Source: an uncultured Campylobacter sp.
Lineage (GTDB): Bacteria; Campylobacterota; Campylobacteria; Campylobacterales; Campylobacteraceae
Assembly (NCBI RefSeq): GCF_937980635.1
Contig: NZ_CALJPG010000008.1
Coordinates: 1-64,000, forward strand
Direction: 5' to 3'
DNA length: 64,000 nucleotides
In this document: positions 1 through 8,565 of the stretch, one piece after another
How the letters are laid out: the number at the start of each line of letters is the position of its first letter
Numbering within the stretch: the stretch's first letter is position 1
The notes under the pieces: generated by a model
What the model saw: only the letters and a program-made list of their open reading frames with translations
Databases searched by the model: none
Told to the model about the DNA's origin: nothing
Translations under genes and position numbers: made by a program

Positions 1-55
1 TTAGTAGCAGCTTCGGAATCACTCCGCTAAAAAAATTTTGTATCCACTCTATCAT
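1..55 (-). CDS. 5' end of an unidentified gene running off the window
   Basis: An ATG at 55 on the minus strand is preceded by a good ribosome binding site (AAAGGAC about 5 bases upstream) and opens a frame without stops to the window edge. The 18 visible residues begin MIEWIQNFFSGVIPK, which looks like an amphipathic or membrane-proximal start. Too little is present to assign a family. The 260 bases between this start and the ubiD stop are AAATTT-rich and hold no convincing gene. Confidence 0.4.
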   Translation of the reverse strand, partial: MIEWIQNFFSGVIPKLLL

Positions 56-316
56 TTATGTCCTTTCATTTTGTGCTTGCTTGCGCTATATCGAGCTTTT
101 GCGCCGCTTTAAAAATTTTTTGAAATTTTAAAATTTCGCTGCAGCAAATTTTACGCCTTAAAATTTTAACCCTCGCGAAGCGGTAAATTTTATAAAATTT
201 TACCGCTTAGGGCCCGTAAATTTAGACGAAATTCTATCTAAATTTAACGTGCAGTCCTTAAAACCAAAACTAAAATTTTAAAATTTCAAATCCGCGCGAA
301 GTTTCGCCCCGCGTCC

Positions 317-2152
317 TCAAAAAATTTCAAATTTCTTAAATAGCTCGGGCTCATCCTGCACGATGCCGCGCTCTATGAGGCTTGCCACGACTTCGCGGCT
401 GCATAGCGTCTCCTGCGGCCACCGGCGCGTATAGCCTTCCCACTCATGCTTGCTCGTAGCGTCGATGCAGATTCGATCGTCCTGCGCCACAAACACGTCG
501 CGCAGCGCATCGATGCTATTTACGACGCGCCAAACGCTCATATAGAGGTTGCTCGCGTCATTCCCCGCATCGGTGAAAATCAAAATTTTAAAATGCTCGC
601 TAAATTTCAAAAGCCGCCGCCAGCTCCGCTCTACAAGCTCTTTTTTGTCTATATTTATCAACACGAGCGGGTTTTTCGTATCGCAAAAGTGCTGCTTAAG
701 CGCCAAAATAGCAGGCTCCTCGCTTTGAAATTTCGCTAGCAGCTCCTCGTCGCTTAAAATTTGCGGCGCCTGCGAGCTTAGATCGGTCGTCGCATCAATG
801 CCGAGCTTGCCGCCGAAGCAGGAGTTCGGGCTTGCATGATCGAGCTGATCGCACACACCCTCGCTAAAAACGAGACTGCGCGCGCCCAGGCGGTTTAGGA
901 CGTACTTCGTAAGCGCCTCGTACTCATCTAAGCTCGGCGCGTCCTGCGGCACGAAAACGGCGTGTTTTACGAAGCTCATCTGCCCCACGCCCCAAAACGC
1001 GTGCATGATCTGTTTGGCTGCAGCGGGGTAGCGCACGGCGATCTTAGCCAAAATCAGATTGTGGAATACGCCGTTTTCGGGCATTTTATAATCGATCAGA
1101 TCGGGCGCGCTCGTACGAAACAGCGGCAAAAATATCCGCTCGGTCGCATATCCCATAAATTTATCCTCAAGCGGCGGCTTACCCACGACGGTGGCGTGAA
1201 ATACGGGCGCGCGCTTGTGCGTGATCGCGCTAACCTCCATTACGGGGAATGGCTCTACCGGCGTGTAATATCCGGTGTGATCGCCGAAAGGCCCCTCCAG
1301 CTCGCTTACCGCGGGATCGACAAAGCCCTCGATCACGTAGTCCACGCCCTCTGGAACGTAAATTTCATTCGTAAGCGATTTTACGAGGCGAGCGGGGCTG
1401 CGGCGGATGAAGCCGTAAAGCAGCAGCTCAAAAATCCCCTTCGGCAGCGGCGCCTGACCGCACCAGATATAGAGCGGATCGCCGCCGATCGCCACGGATA
1501 CGGGCATCTTGCGCCCTGCTTTGCGGTATTCGTCGAAAAAGCCCGCGCCGTCTTTGTGTATCTGCCAGTGCATCCCCAAGCGGTCGCGCCCGTAAATTTG
1601 CAAACGGTACATGCCGAGATTTTGCGTTTGCGAGTTCATATCCTTCGTATAGACCTGCCCCATCGTGATGAACGCGCCGCCATCACTCTCCCAGGTCTTA
1701 AGCACGGGAAGCTCGCCCAAATCTACATCAGCGCCCAGATGCGCGACCTGTTGGCACTCGCCGCGACCGTTAAGGCGCTTTACAAAAATTTTACGTAGCG
1801 TTATTAAGTGCGCTAAAAAATCAAGCTTTTCGCCGAAGCTTTGCGGACGCTTCGGCTTTAGCAGGCTCTGTATCTCGGCGGCGATCTCGTCAGGTTCGCG
1901 ACCGAGGATTAAATTTAACGCAGAAAATGAGCCGAAAATATTGCTTAGCACCGGCGGCATCCGTTTGCCCTGTGCGTTTCGCACATTCGTAAAAAGCAGC
2001 GCCTGCGAGCGCTCTCTTTTTACCTCGATGTAGCTTGCGTGCGCGATCTCAAGTTCCGTGCTAATCTGCTCCTTTACCTCGCGCAATAGCCCGTTTTCGT
2101 AAAGCCTCTTTATCCAAAAATTTCCGTTTAGAATTTCATCAAAGCTCTGCAT
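317..2152 (-). CDS. ubiD: UbiD-family prenyl-FMN-dependent decarboxylase (menaquinone synthesis)
   Basis: A 611-residue UbiD-family decarboxylase. Family enzymes use prenylated FMN, supplied by UbiX, to decarboxylate aromatic or unsaturated acids; in futalosine-pathway bacteria such as Campylobacter a UbiD-like enzyme is the expected late decarboxylase of menaquinone synthesis, which fits the mqnE gene in this window. Seen in the sequence: a family-typical central stretch (GRDRLGMHWQIHKDGAG near residue 190) and the diagnostic ELEGPFGDHTGYY motif near residue 290, which carries an active-site acidic residue. Length is normal for the long menaquinone-type branch. It is the last gene of a minus-strand operon with metG, starting 9 bases after the preceding stop. 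Family assignment is firm; the exact substrate is inferred. Confidence 0.93.
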   Translation of the reverse strand: MQSFDEILNGNFWIKRLYENGLLREVKEQISTELEIAHASYIEVKRERSQALLFTNVRNAQGKRMPPVLSNIFGSFSALNLILGREPDEIAAEIQSLLKPKRPQSFGEKLDFLAHLITLRKIFVKRLNGRGECQQVAHLGADVDLGELPVLKTWESDGGAFITMGQVYTKDMNSQTQNLGMYRLQIYGRDRLGMHWQIHKDGAGFFDEYRKAGRKMPVSVAIGGDPLYIWCGQAPLPKGIFELLLYGFIRRSPARLVKSLTNEIYVPEGVDYVIEGFVDPAVSELEGPFGDHTGYYTPVEPFPVMEVSAITHKRAPVFHATVVGKPPLEDKFMGYATERIFLPLFRTSAPDLIDYKMPENGVFHNLILAKIAVRYPAAAKQIMHAFWGVGQMSFVKHAVFVPQDAPSLDEYEALTKYVLNRLGARSLVFSEGVCDQLDHASPNSCFGGKLGIDATTDLSSQAPQILSDEELLAKFQSEEPAILALKQHFCDTKNPLVLINIDKKELVERSWRRLLKFSEHFKILIFTDAGNDASNLYMSVWRVVNSIDALRDVFVAQDDRICIDATSKHEWEGYTRRWPQETLCSREVVASLIERGIVQDEPELFKKFEIF

Positions 2153-2161
2153 CCGCTGCCT

Positions 2162-3151
2162 TTAAAAAAATAGATTTTTTTCTTGCGGTTTTTGATTTAG
2201 AAGCTGCAAGATCGCGCTCTTTTCCGCAAAAACCAGCGCGTAGTGAAACTCGGGCAGGCTCTTTAGCGCGCTTAGCTTATTGAAGCGAAAGTCGATCTTA
2301 GTGCCGTCCAATCGGTCCTCCCAGCTGGCGCAGACGATAATTTTTTCGCGGAATTTTGCCCGCAAAAACTCCGCCTCGCGCGCAAAAAGCTCAGGATCGC
2401 TCTCGGCGATAAAGGCGCGGTAGCTGCCGCCAAGCGAGCTAACGTCAAAAAATCTATCCACAAAAATCGGCTCGAAATGGCCAAATGCGCTTAAGCTTTG
2501 AAATTTAAAGGGTATGTTTTTGCGCGAGAGATACTCGATCACGCCGCATAGCTCGGGCAAAAACAGCTGCGGAAAGATTAAGTTTGAGTAATAAAGCCCG
2601 CCGAAAACGAAGCTGCTGTAAAATATCGAGCCGCCGTAAAGCAGCCTAAAATCGTCGCTCACAGGAATCGTGACGGGCGATATTCCGAGGCTCTGCAAAA
2701 GATCGCCGTCGGTGGTGAAGTAGGTATTTTTCTCTTTGGCATTCAGCAGGCTGATGAAAAGCTCACCCTTGCTGCGCGGCGCAAACATCAAATTTTTCGG
2801 CACACTCGTGTAGCGCAGGATCTCACTTTGCACCTCGTTTATCAGCACGAAGTCGTGCCGCCACGTCTCGCCCAGAAATTTTATCAGCCGCACTAGCGCC
2901 GAGCATAAATTTTCAACCTTGATAAAGGCGATCTCGTCGTTAAGCGGCTTGAAATTATTATCGAAAATGATCGCGTACGCGCCGTTATCGATCGCGGTGC
3001 GCACATCGCGCTCGTTTGCGCCGAGTGCGATGAAAGCGCCCTTTTTCGCGACCTTTGCGGGCTCAATCGCAAAGCTTTCGACCGCGGAGATTGCGGGATT
3101 ATTTAGCATCGTTCCGTTTACGATACGGGTTAAATTTAATAAATTTACCAT
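2162..3151 (-). CDS. MurE/MurF N-terminal-domain-like protein without ligase domain
   Basis: A 329-residue cytoplasmic protein. Its first ~100 residues resemble the substrate-binding N-terminal domain of MurE/MurF ligases: a start like 'ITRIVNGT', then 'A..KGAFIALGANERDVRTAI' followed by 'GAYAIIFD', matching the family pattern in which the enzyme recognises the UDP-MurNAc moiety. No Mur-ligase ATP-binding motif (GxxGKT/S) appears afterwards; the remainder is a divergent region with GGSIFYSSF and LGGSYRAFI patches. It is therefore probably a non-catalytic relative or a Campylobacter-specific protein. The start codon overlaps the stop of the upstream Lys/Ala-rich gene (TAATG), indicating translational coupling in the metG-ubiD operon. 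Function unknown. Confidence 0.72.
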   Translation of the reverse strand: MVNLLNLTRIVNGTMLNNPAISAVESFAIEPAKVAKKGAFIALGANERDVRTAIDNGAYAIIFDNNFKPLNDEIAFIKVENLCSALVRLIKFLGETWRHDFVLINEVQSEILRYTSVPKNLMFAPRSKGELFISLLNAKEKNTYFTTDGDLLQSLGISPVTIPVSDDFRLLYGGSIFYSSFVFGGLYYSNLIFPQLFLPELCGVIEYLSRKNIPFKFQSLSAFGHFEPIFVDRFFDVSSLGGSYRAFIAESDPELFAREAEFLRAKFREKIIVCASWEDRLDGTKIDFRFNKLSALKSLPEFHYALVFAEKSAILQLLNQKPQEKNLFF

Positions 3152-4005
3152 TACGACTTCCCTGCGGCGGAGCTTTTGGCGGACGCGCTCTTTGCGGCGC
3201 GGCGCGGCTGCTTTGCGGTAGATGCGGAACTTGCGCCGGATGCAACGGCGTCTTTTGCGACGATTACAACAGCAGGCGTAGCAGTATTTTTTGCGATGCG
3301 GCGAGATTTTACGTTCTGAGATGCACTTTTAGCGGGTGTCCATTTTGCGCTAGCTGCGGAAATTTTATTTTGCGCGGCGCTTTTTACGGACGCCGATTTT
3401 GCGACAGATACTGATTTTACGGTGGATATAGAGGCTACACTTGCTGCGATACTTTTGGCGGTCGATGCGGTTTTTGCGATAGGTGTAGGTTTTTTAGCGA
3501 GCGGAGATCTTTTTGCGGGTGCGCTTTTTGTCGCTGCGTTTTTTTTAGTAGTGGCGCTTTTGGAAAGTGAGGCGTCCTTTTTAATGCTCGCGCTAGAAAC
3601 GCTTGCCGTGCGCTTTCTGCGCGACGCGGCGCTTACTCTAGAGCTCTCGCTATCCGCACTCGCATGCTTTTTCGTGCGCTCGTCCGTAAATTTATCGGTG
3701 CGTGAAAACGAGCGCACAACCGCGCGCGTGCCGAGCTTTGCACATTTTAAAGCGGCGAACTTCGACAGCTCGCAAATGCCTAGTGTTAAAATTTTACGTG
3801 CCGCAAATTTTAAAGCAACCCCAGCGCCTAGCTTTAGCGCCAAAGGCGCGCCCACACACGCAAGCCCGCCCGCGCCGATCTTTGCAGCAATGGAGGAGTT
3901 GCGGCAAAACTTTAAAATTTTATCTGAAGCACCGCCTTTTTGCGCGCAGAGCCCAGCCACGCCGTAGATAGCGAGCTTCGAAGCCTTGCGCGCTAGAACT
4001 CTCAT
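3151..4005 (-). CDS. Hypothetical protein with hydrophobic N-terminus and long Lys/Ala/Ser-rich tail
   Basis: A 284-residue protein I do not recognise. Residues 1-90 contain two glycine/alanine-rich hydrophobic stretches (AIYGVAGLCAQKGG, then IGAGGLACVGAPLALKLGAGVALKF), which could be membrane-associated hairpins. From about residue 105 the protein is almost entirely Ala, Lys, Ser, Thr and Val in short repeats such as 'SAKSAS', resembling histone-H1-like or PHB-granule-type basic tails. It starts 2 bases after the metG stop and its own stop overlaps the next start, so it is part of that operon. The tail could bind DNA, RNA or acidic polymers, or simply be disordered; that is inference. Confidence 0.75.
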   Translation of the reverse strand: MRVLARKASKLAIYGVAGLCAQKGGASDKILKFCRNSSIAAKIGAGGLACVGAPLALKLGAGVALKFAARKILTLGICELSKFAALKCAKLGTRAVVRSFSRTDKFTDERTKKHASADSESSRVSAASRRKRTASVSSASIKKDASLSKSATTKKNAATKSAPAKRSPLAKKPTPIAKTASTAKSIAASVASISTVKSVSVAKSASVKSAAQNKISAASAKWTPAKSASQNVKSRRIAKNTATPAVVIVAKDAVASGASSASTAKQPRRAAKSASAKSSAAGKS

Positions 4006-4007
4006 CG

Positions 4008-6005
4008 CTAACCTACGATCGCGCCGTTTTTTACGGGCGCGAGAGTGCTAAGCAGCGTAAGGCTGCCGTCCTCGGCGCTTAAAATCATACCCTCGCTGCT
4101 ATGTTTAAAAATTTTAGCGGGTTTTAAATTTGCCAGCACGCAGATCTGCTTGCCGACAAGCGTGGCAGGATCGTAAAATTTCGCGATACCGCTGATGATT
4201 TGACGCGGCCTCTCCTCGCCCAAATCGATCATAAATCGCAACAACTTCTCGCTGCCCTCTATGTTTTCGCACTCCAAAACCGTGCCGACTTTGATAACGC
4301 ATTTTTTAAAATCATCTATTTTGATTTGAGCTTCAGATGCCGCGCCTTGGGCTTCTTGCGCTGTAGCACTTAAACCGGAAGCGTTTACGTTTAAGTTTAG
4401 CGCGCTTTTTGCCGCGACGTCTGTGCTCGAACAGCTTGTAGAATTTACAGCGCCATCCAGCCTATCGTAGTCCGCCTTCGGCATTAGCTCGTGATCGATC
4501 TTGGTAAAAAGCGGCTCGCACGGCCTGGCCTTAAAATCTAAAATTTCGCCGCGAAGCACTAACTTCTCATAAAGCGGAGTGGATATTTCAAAGCCTAGCG
4601 TGTCTGCAATCTGCGCCGCCGTCTTCGGCATCGCAGGGCTTAGCAGCACGGCGACTTTAGCCAAAATATTTGCGACCAATGCGACGAGAGCCAGCGCCTT
4701 AACCTGCTCGCCGTTTTTCATCAAATTCCACGGCTCGTATTTCGCGATCGAAGCGTTTGCGAGCGCAAGCGCCCTCCAAAGCTCCTCTAAATATCTATTG
4801 GTAGCGACCTCCTCAAGCGCGTTAAGCGCGGCGCTCAGATAGGAGTTTGCTTCCTCTATCTCGGCGGTGAAAAATTTCATCACGTCTTTGGAATTTATGA
4901 CGTAATCCGAGTATTTTGCGCTCATGCCGACGATGCGGCTAAGCAGATTTCCAAGCTCGTTGGCAAGCTCGGAATTTACGCGGTTTATGATCGCTTTTTG
5001 CGAAAAATCGCCGTCTTGGCCGAACGGTACCTCGCGCAGTAAGAAATACCTAAACTGCTCCAGCCCATAGGCGTTTGCGACCTCGCGCGGATCCACGACG
5101 TTGCCAAGGCTTTTGCTCATCTTTTTACCATCGCGCGTCCACCAGCCGTGAGCTGCGATGCTGCGTGGCATATTTAGCCCAAGGCTCATCAAAAACGCAG
5201 GCCAATAAACAGCGTGAAAGCGCAAAATGTCCTTGCCTACGATGTGTAGAGCGTCGCCCCAATATTCCATCCGATCGCCGCCCGCGCAAAATCCGAGCGA
5301 ACTAAGGTAATCCATTAGCGCGTCCAGCCAGACGTAAATCACGTGCTTCGGATCGTTCAGCTCGGGCGGAATTTTAACGCCCCAATCAAAGCCCGTTCGC
5401 GTGATCGAAAGATCCTTTAGCCCGCTTTTTACGAAGCTTATCACCTCGTTTTTTTTGCCTAGGGGAAGGATGCACTTTTCATCCTCGTACCATTTTAAAA
5501 GCCGCTCTGCGTAGGCGCTAAGCCTAAAAAAATAGCTCTCCTCTTTTAAAATTTTAGTCTTTTTGCCGCAGTCGGGGCAATACTCGCCGTCGATTAGCTG
5601 AGCGGAAGGAAAAAAACTCTCGCAGCTTACGCAATAGTTGCCTTCGTATTCGCCCTTATAAATGTCGCCCTTTTCATACATCTTGCGAAATACGTTTTGC
5701 ACCGCCGCCTCATGCGCGGCATCGGTAGTGCGCGAAAACATATCATAGCTGATGTCAAACTCGTCCCACAGGTCTTTAAATTTAGCGCTCACGCCGTCTG
5801 CGTACTGCTTTGGGCTTTGGCCGTGCTTGGCTGCGGCCTCCTCGATCTTTTGGCCGTGCTCGTCGGTGCCCGTTTTAAAAAACACCTCGTGTCCTTGCAG
5901 GCGGTAAAATCTAGCCATCGTATCGGCGATGATCGTCGTGTATGCGTGACCGATGTGCGGGACGTCGTTTACGTAATAAATCGGCGTCATTATGTATTTT
6001 TTCAT
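4008..6005 (-). CDS. metG: Methionyl-tRNA synthetase
   Basis: Class I aminoacyl-tRNA synthetase that charges tRNA-Met. It has the HIGH signature (VPHIGHAYTT, about residues 15-24), a Zn-binding knuckle (CVSC ... CPDC, near 127-145), and the KMSKS loop (GKKMSKSLGNV near 293-303). The catalytic core and anticodon domain are followed by a low-complexity linker (about 520-565, rich in Ser/Ala/Asn). The C-terminus is an EMAP-II/Trbp111-type tRNA-binding OB domain (KVGTVLECENIEGSEKLL, ending near SSEGMILSAEDG). At 665 residues it is the usual length for the OB-fused form. It is the first gene of a four-gene minus-strand operon. The ATG at 6005 follows an AAGGAG-type site (complement of TCTCCTTG). 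Confidence 0.97.
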   Translation of the reverse strand: MKKYIMTPIYYVNDVPHIGHAYTTIIADTMARFYRLQGHEVFFKTGTDEHGQKIEEAAAKHGQSPKQYADGVSAKFKDLWDEFDISYDMFSRTTDAAHEAAVQNVFRKMYEKGDIYKGEYEGNYCVSCESFFPSAQLIDGEYCPDCGKKTKILKEESYFFRLSAYAERLLKWYEDEKCILPLGKKNEVISFVKSGLKDLSITRTGFDWGVKIPPELNDPKHVIYVWLDALMDYLSSLGFCAGGDRMEYWGDALHIVGKDILRFHAVYWPAFLMSLGLNMPRSIAAHGWWTRDGKKMSKSLGNVVDPREVANAYGLEQFRYFLLREVPFGQDGDFSQKAIINRVNSELANELGNLLSRIVGMSAKYSDYVINSKDVMKFFTAEIEEANSYLSAALNALEEVATNRYLEELWRALALANASIAKYEPWNLMKNGEQVKALALVALVANILAKVAVLLSPAMPKTAAQIADTLGFEISTPLYEKLVLRGEILDFKARPCEPLFTKIDHELMPKADYDRLDGAVNSTSCSSTDVAAKSALNLNVNASGLSATAQEAQGAASEAQIKIDDFKKCVIKVGTVLECENIEGSEKLLRFMIDLGEERPRQIISGIAKFYDPATLVGKQICVLANLKPAKIFKHSSEGMILSAEDGSLTLLSTLAPVKNGAIVG

Positions 6006-6051
6006 TATTCTCCTTGCGCTTACTTAAATTTGACTAAAAATTTTATTAGTC

Positions 6052-6735
6052 CTATTGTGCGGCTGTGCCGGTATTAGAATTTAGCGTGTATCTTACGTAT
6101 CCGGTCTCCGGCTCGATAGTAATACTAGCGGTCTCTCTTGCATCATTAGTAAGTGTAATAACGCACTGGCCCACAAAAAGCCTATCATATGGCACATTAG
6201 AGTTCGCTAACTGCCCCATTGGGCGACCGTAAGAATCAAAGGAGATGGTGTGATTGTTTCTATTACCGCAATTAGTAAATTGTATATTTCTTATATTATA
6301 TGTTGCTCCTAAATTTAGCTTTTGATTCATTCTTGCACCATCAGTATTGGCGGGCTGCCTAGCGAAGCCCGAAGTAAGCAGTTTGTTAGGATTTTGCGGA
6401 TCAGCTGCCATAGAATTTAGGCTATTTGGTTGTCCGTTTGAACCAGGGAAGTCTCCGTTATCCCAATATATATTATATCGCCATCCTGCCGCAGAGCCCG
6501 GTGCTCCTTGATCAGTAAATTGAATCCTCCAAAATCTCTTAAACCAATTAGGATCGTCAGGATCGAATTTGTTATCATTCATAGCCAGTTGCTGAGTATA
6601 GCGAATATGAGCAGCTACTTGATCTGCCGCCTCCACAAGGCTATTTCGATTGATTTGAGGCACTGCCACCGCCGCTAGAATTCCAACCACCACGATGATG
6701 AAAATCAGCTCTATCATAGTAAATGCTTTTTTCAT
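6052..6735 (-). CDS. Type IV pilin-like / pseudopilin protein
   Basis: A 227-residue protein beginning MKKAFTMIELIFIIVVVGIL, the class III signal of type IV pilins and type II secretion pseudopilins: short basic leader, cleavage before a methylated residue, conserved Glu at mature position 5 and a ~20-residue hydrophobic helix. The C-terminal part is a polar globular domain with 'ISFDSYGRP' and two cysteines (FTNCGN and GQCVIT) that may form a disulfide. Campylobacters use such proteins in the Cts DNA-uptake/type II-like machinery, so a role as a minor pseudopilin in transformation or secretion is plausible. No assembly ATPase or prepilin peptidase lies nearby, so it is an orphan here. Confidence 0.88.
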   Translation of the reverse strand: MKKAFTMIELIFIIVVVGILAAVAVPQINRNSLVEAADQVAAHIRYTQQLAMNDNKFDPDDPNWFKRFWRIQFTDQGAPGSAAGWRYNIYWDNGDFPGSNGQPNSLNSMAADPQNPNKLLTSGFARQPANTDGARMNQKLNLGATYNIRNIQFTNCGNRNNHTISFDSYGRPMGQLANSNVPYDRLFVGQCVITLTNDARETASITIEPETGYVRYTLNSNTGTAAQ

Positions 6736-6762
6736 AATTTTTACCTTTCATAAAAATTTTGT

Positions 6763-7989
6763 TTATATTTTAACATAAAATTTCGCAATTCGCACGCCTC
6801 GCTTGTAAATATCTATATTTTGTATCGAATTTTTATGATCCGAGACATATTCCGGCTTATCCGCATAGATAAAAGCGCTGTCCCCGCTAGGCAGTCCGTA
6901 AAATTTCAGCCGCAGGCAGAGCCTCTCGTCCTCGCAGCTTACGCTTTTTACTCCGCGATTTTTTAACTCACTTGCCAGCTGCCTAGCTACGTCAAATTTA
7001 TAGATAAAATGCCGCTGCGGTTTGTTTGCGAACATCGCCTCATACATCACGTCGCTGAAAATCACTGCAAAATAACTCACCGCTAAGCTTACCAGCGTCA
7101 CACCTACGGCAATCTTATGAAAAGTGCGAAATTTAGGCAGCCTAACGCGGTATGAATTAAACAGAACCCGAATAATCAAAGGCGTAGCGATGACGCAATA
7201 CGGCAGCATCATCTCAAGCGGCACGCGCTGTCTTAGAGAAAAAAGCATCGTTAGACAAAGCGCGCTCGTGGCGATGAACCAAAGCAGGCTCTTTTCCTCT
7301 TTGATCCAAATTCTATAGATCGTGTAGATGAAAAATAAAAACACTAAAGGCGAAAATGCGCCCGCAAAAACGCCCACGGTGTCTAAAAAATATCCCTTCG
7401 GCTTACCCTCCGAGCTTACGTCGTAAAAAATCACGCTGAAGCTAAATAGCGCTATGCAAAGCAGCAAAAGCTCCTTTTTGCGCGTATAAAGCGCCCAAAT
7501 TCCAAAGCCGACGTAGAGCATAAAAAACGCGCGGTCGATCAGGGCGCAAACGGACAGAAGCACGAAAAGCGCGATATTGTATTCGCTCTTTGCAAAATAG
7601 ATCGCCAGCAGCGTGAAAAAAACAATGATGCCCGCAGGATTTAGCAAGATCGCGCTACTCATCGACGCAGGAAGCGCCATAAATAGCGCCGTAGCGACCA
7701 CTCTATCGAAGCGACGCTTTAGAATAAATTTTGAAATTTTATAGATCATCGCGGCGTTTGCGAAGTGGATCAAAATAAACGGTACGCGCAGGGCATAGTC
7801 GTTGCGCCCGAAAATTTCGCAGCTTAAATTTGCGATTAGCGAAACGAGGGATTTTTTATCATAAAAAATTTCGGCTTCGTAGTAGCTGATGCTTAAATTT
7901 GAGATCGCATAAAGCAAAAATATGCCCTGAAACAGGCACATTATGGAAATTACGAAAATTTCGTTTTGATAAAGCTTCTTCACTCTCAT
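6763..7989 (-). CDS. GT-C (ArnT/PMT-like) glycosyltransferase family 39 membrane protein
   Basis: A 408-residue polytopic membrane protein with about ten hydrophobic segments. After the first one (ISIMCLFQGIFLLYAIS) comes a short periplasmic loop containing SYYEAEIFYD, the position where ArnT/PMT-type GT-C enzymes carry acidic catalytic/metal residues. It is followed by 'EIFGRNDYALRVPFILIHFANAAMIY', typical of the family's TM2-TM3 region. The soluble C-terminal domain is short. GT-C enzymes transfer a sugar from a polyprenyl-phosphate donor in the periplasm; the acceptor is unknown (lipid A, glycan or protein). It lies 27 bases upstream of the pseudopilin gene in the same direction, so the two may be co-transcribed. 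Confidence 0.8.
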   Translation of the reverse strand: MRVKKLYQNEIFVISIMCLFQGIFLLYAISNLSISYYEAEIFYDKKSLVSLIANLSCEIFGRNDYALRVPFILIHFANAAMIYKISKFILKRRFDRVVATALFMALPASMSSAILLNPAGIIVFFTLLAIYFAKSEYNIALFVLLSVCALIDRAFFMLYVGFGIWALYTRKKELLLLCIALFSFSVIFYDVSSEGKPKGYFLDTVGVFAGAFSPLVFLFFIYTIYRIWIKEEKSLLWFIATSALCLTMLFSLRQRVPLEMMLPYCVIATPLIIRVLFNSYRVRLPKFRTFHKIAVGVTLVSLAVSYFAVIFSDVMYEAMFANKPQRHFIYKFDVARQLASELKNRGVKSVSCEDERLCLRLKFYGLPSGDSAFIYADKPEYVSDHKNSIQNIDIYKRGVRIAKFYVKI

Positions 7990-8100
7990 CCTTGCTGCGG
8001 GCGCTTTAAATTTATGGCTAAATTCTATGGTCGAAATTTTATAAAATTTGAGCCGCCGAATCCTTTAAAATTTAGCCGCTAAATTTAACCGGGCGCCGCT

Positions 8101-8550
8101 TCATTCCTCTATCGTATAATTTTCCCAAAAGAAATTTATCCACTCATCCGTCTTTGAAATTTTAAAATCGGGCTGGATAAGCGCTTTAGGTTTGTAAAAA
8201 ATCACCGCGGTTTTAAGCTCTATTTGCGGGAATTTCTCCAGCAGCACGCGCTTGATCTCGACCATGCTGTCACCGCTGTCGATGATATCGTCCACCAGCA
8301 GCACGCGTTTGTAAAGCTCTAGATCGGGCACGTTGAAAACGTCGATGGTGTCGAGCTTTTTGGTATCTGCGTAGTGGATGGAATTTATCGAAAATATCGT
8401 CCGCATATCAAGCGCATTGGCTAGCGCGTGACCGAATGTGAGCCCGCCTCTAGCGATCGCCACGATCGCGTCGGGCATAAATTCGTCCCTAACCTGCTTT
8501 GCTATAACTCTTGCGTCGCGATCCATCTCTTCAAAACTATAAAATCTCAT
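8101..8550 (-). CDS. Purine phosphoribosyltransferase (xanthine/hypoxanthine/guanine type)
   Basis: A 149-residue type I phosphoribosyltransferase. It has the PRPP-binding signature VLLVDDIIDSGDSM (about residues 88-101) and the early 'AIVAIARGGLTFGHALANAL' loop. It converts a purine base plus PRPP to the nucleoside monophosphate for salvage. It is encoded 15 bases after the NCS2 purine permease gene, so uptake and capture of the base are probably co-expressed. I recall the same pairing next to mqnE and glmS in C. jejuni. Whether the base is xanthine, guanine or hypoxanthine cannot be read from the sequence. Confidence 0.9.
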   Translation of the reverse strand: MRFYSFEEMDRDARVIAKQVRDEFMPDAIVAIARGGLTFGHALANALDMRTIFSINSIHYADTKKLDTIDVFNVPDLELYKRVLLVDDIIDSGDSMVEIKRVLLEKFPQIELKTAVIFYKPKALIQPDFKISKTDEWINFFWENYTIEE

Positions 8551-8565
8551 ATCTTTCCTTAAAAT

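Noticed and set aside
962..1798. 278-codon open frame on the plus strand opposite ubiD
   Set aside because: It is antisense to a clear UbiD-family gene, has no ribosome site or family motif, and reflects the GC-rich third positions of the real gene.
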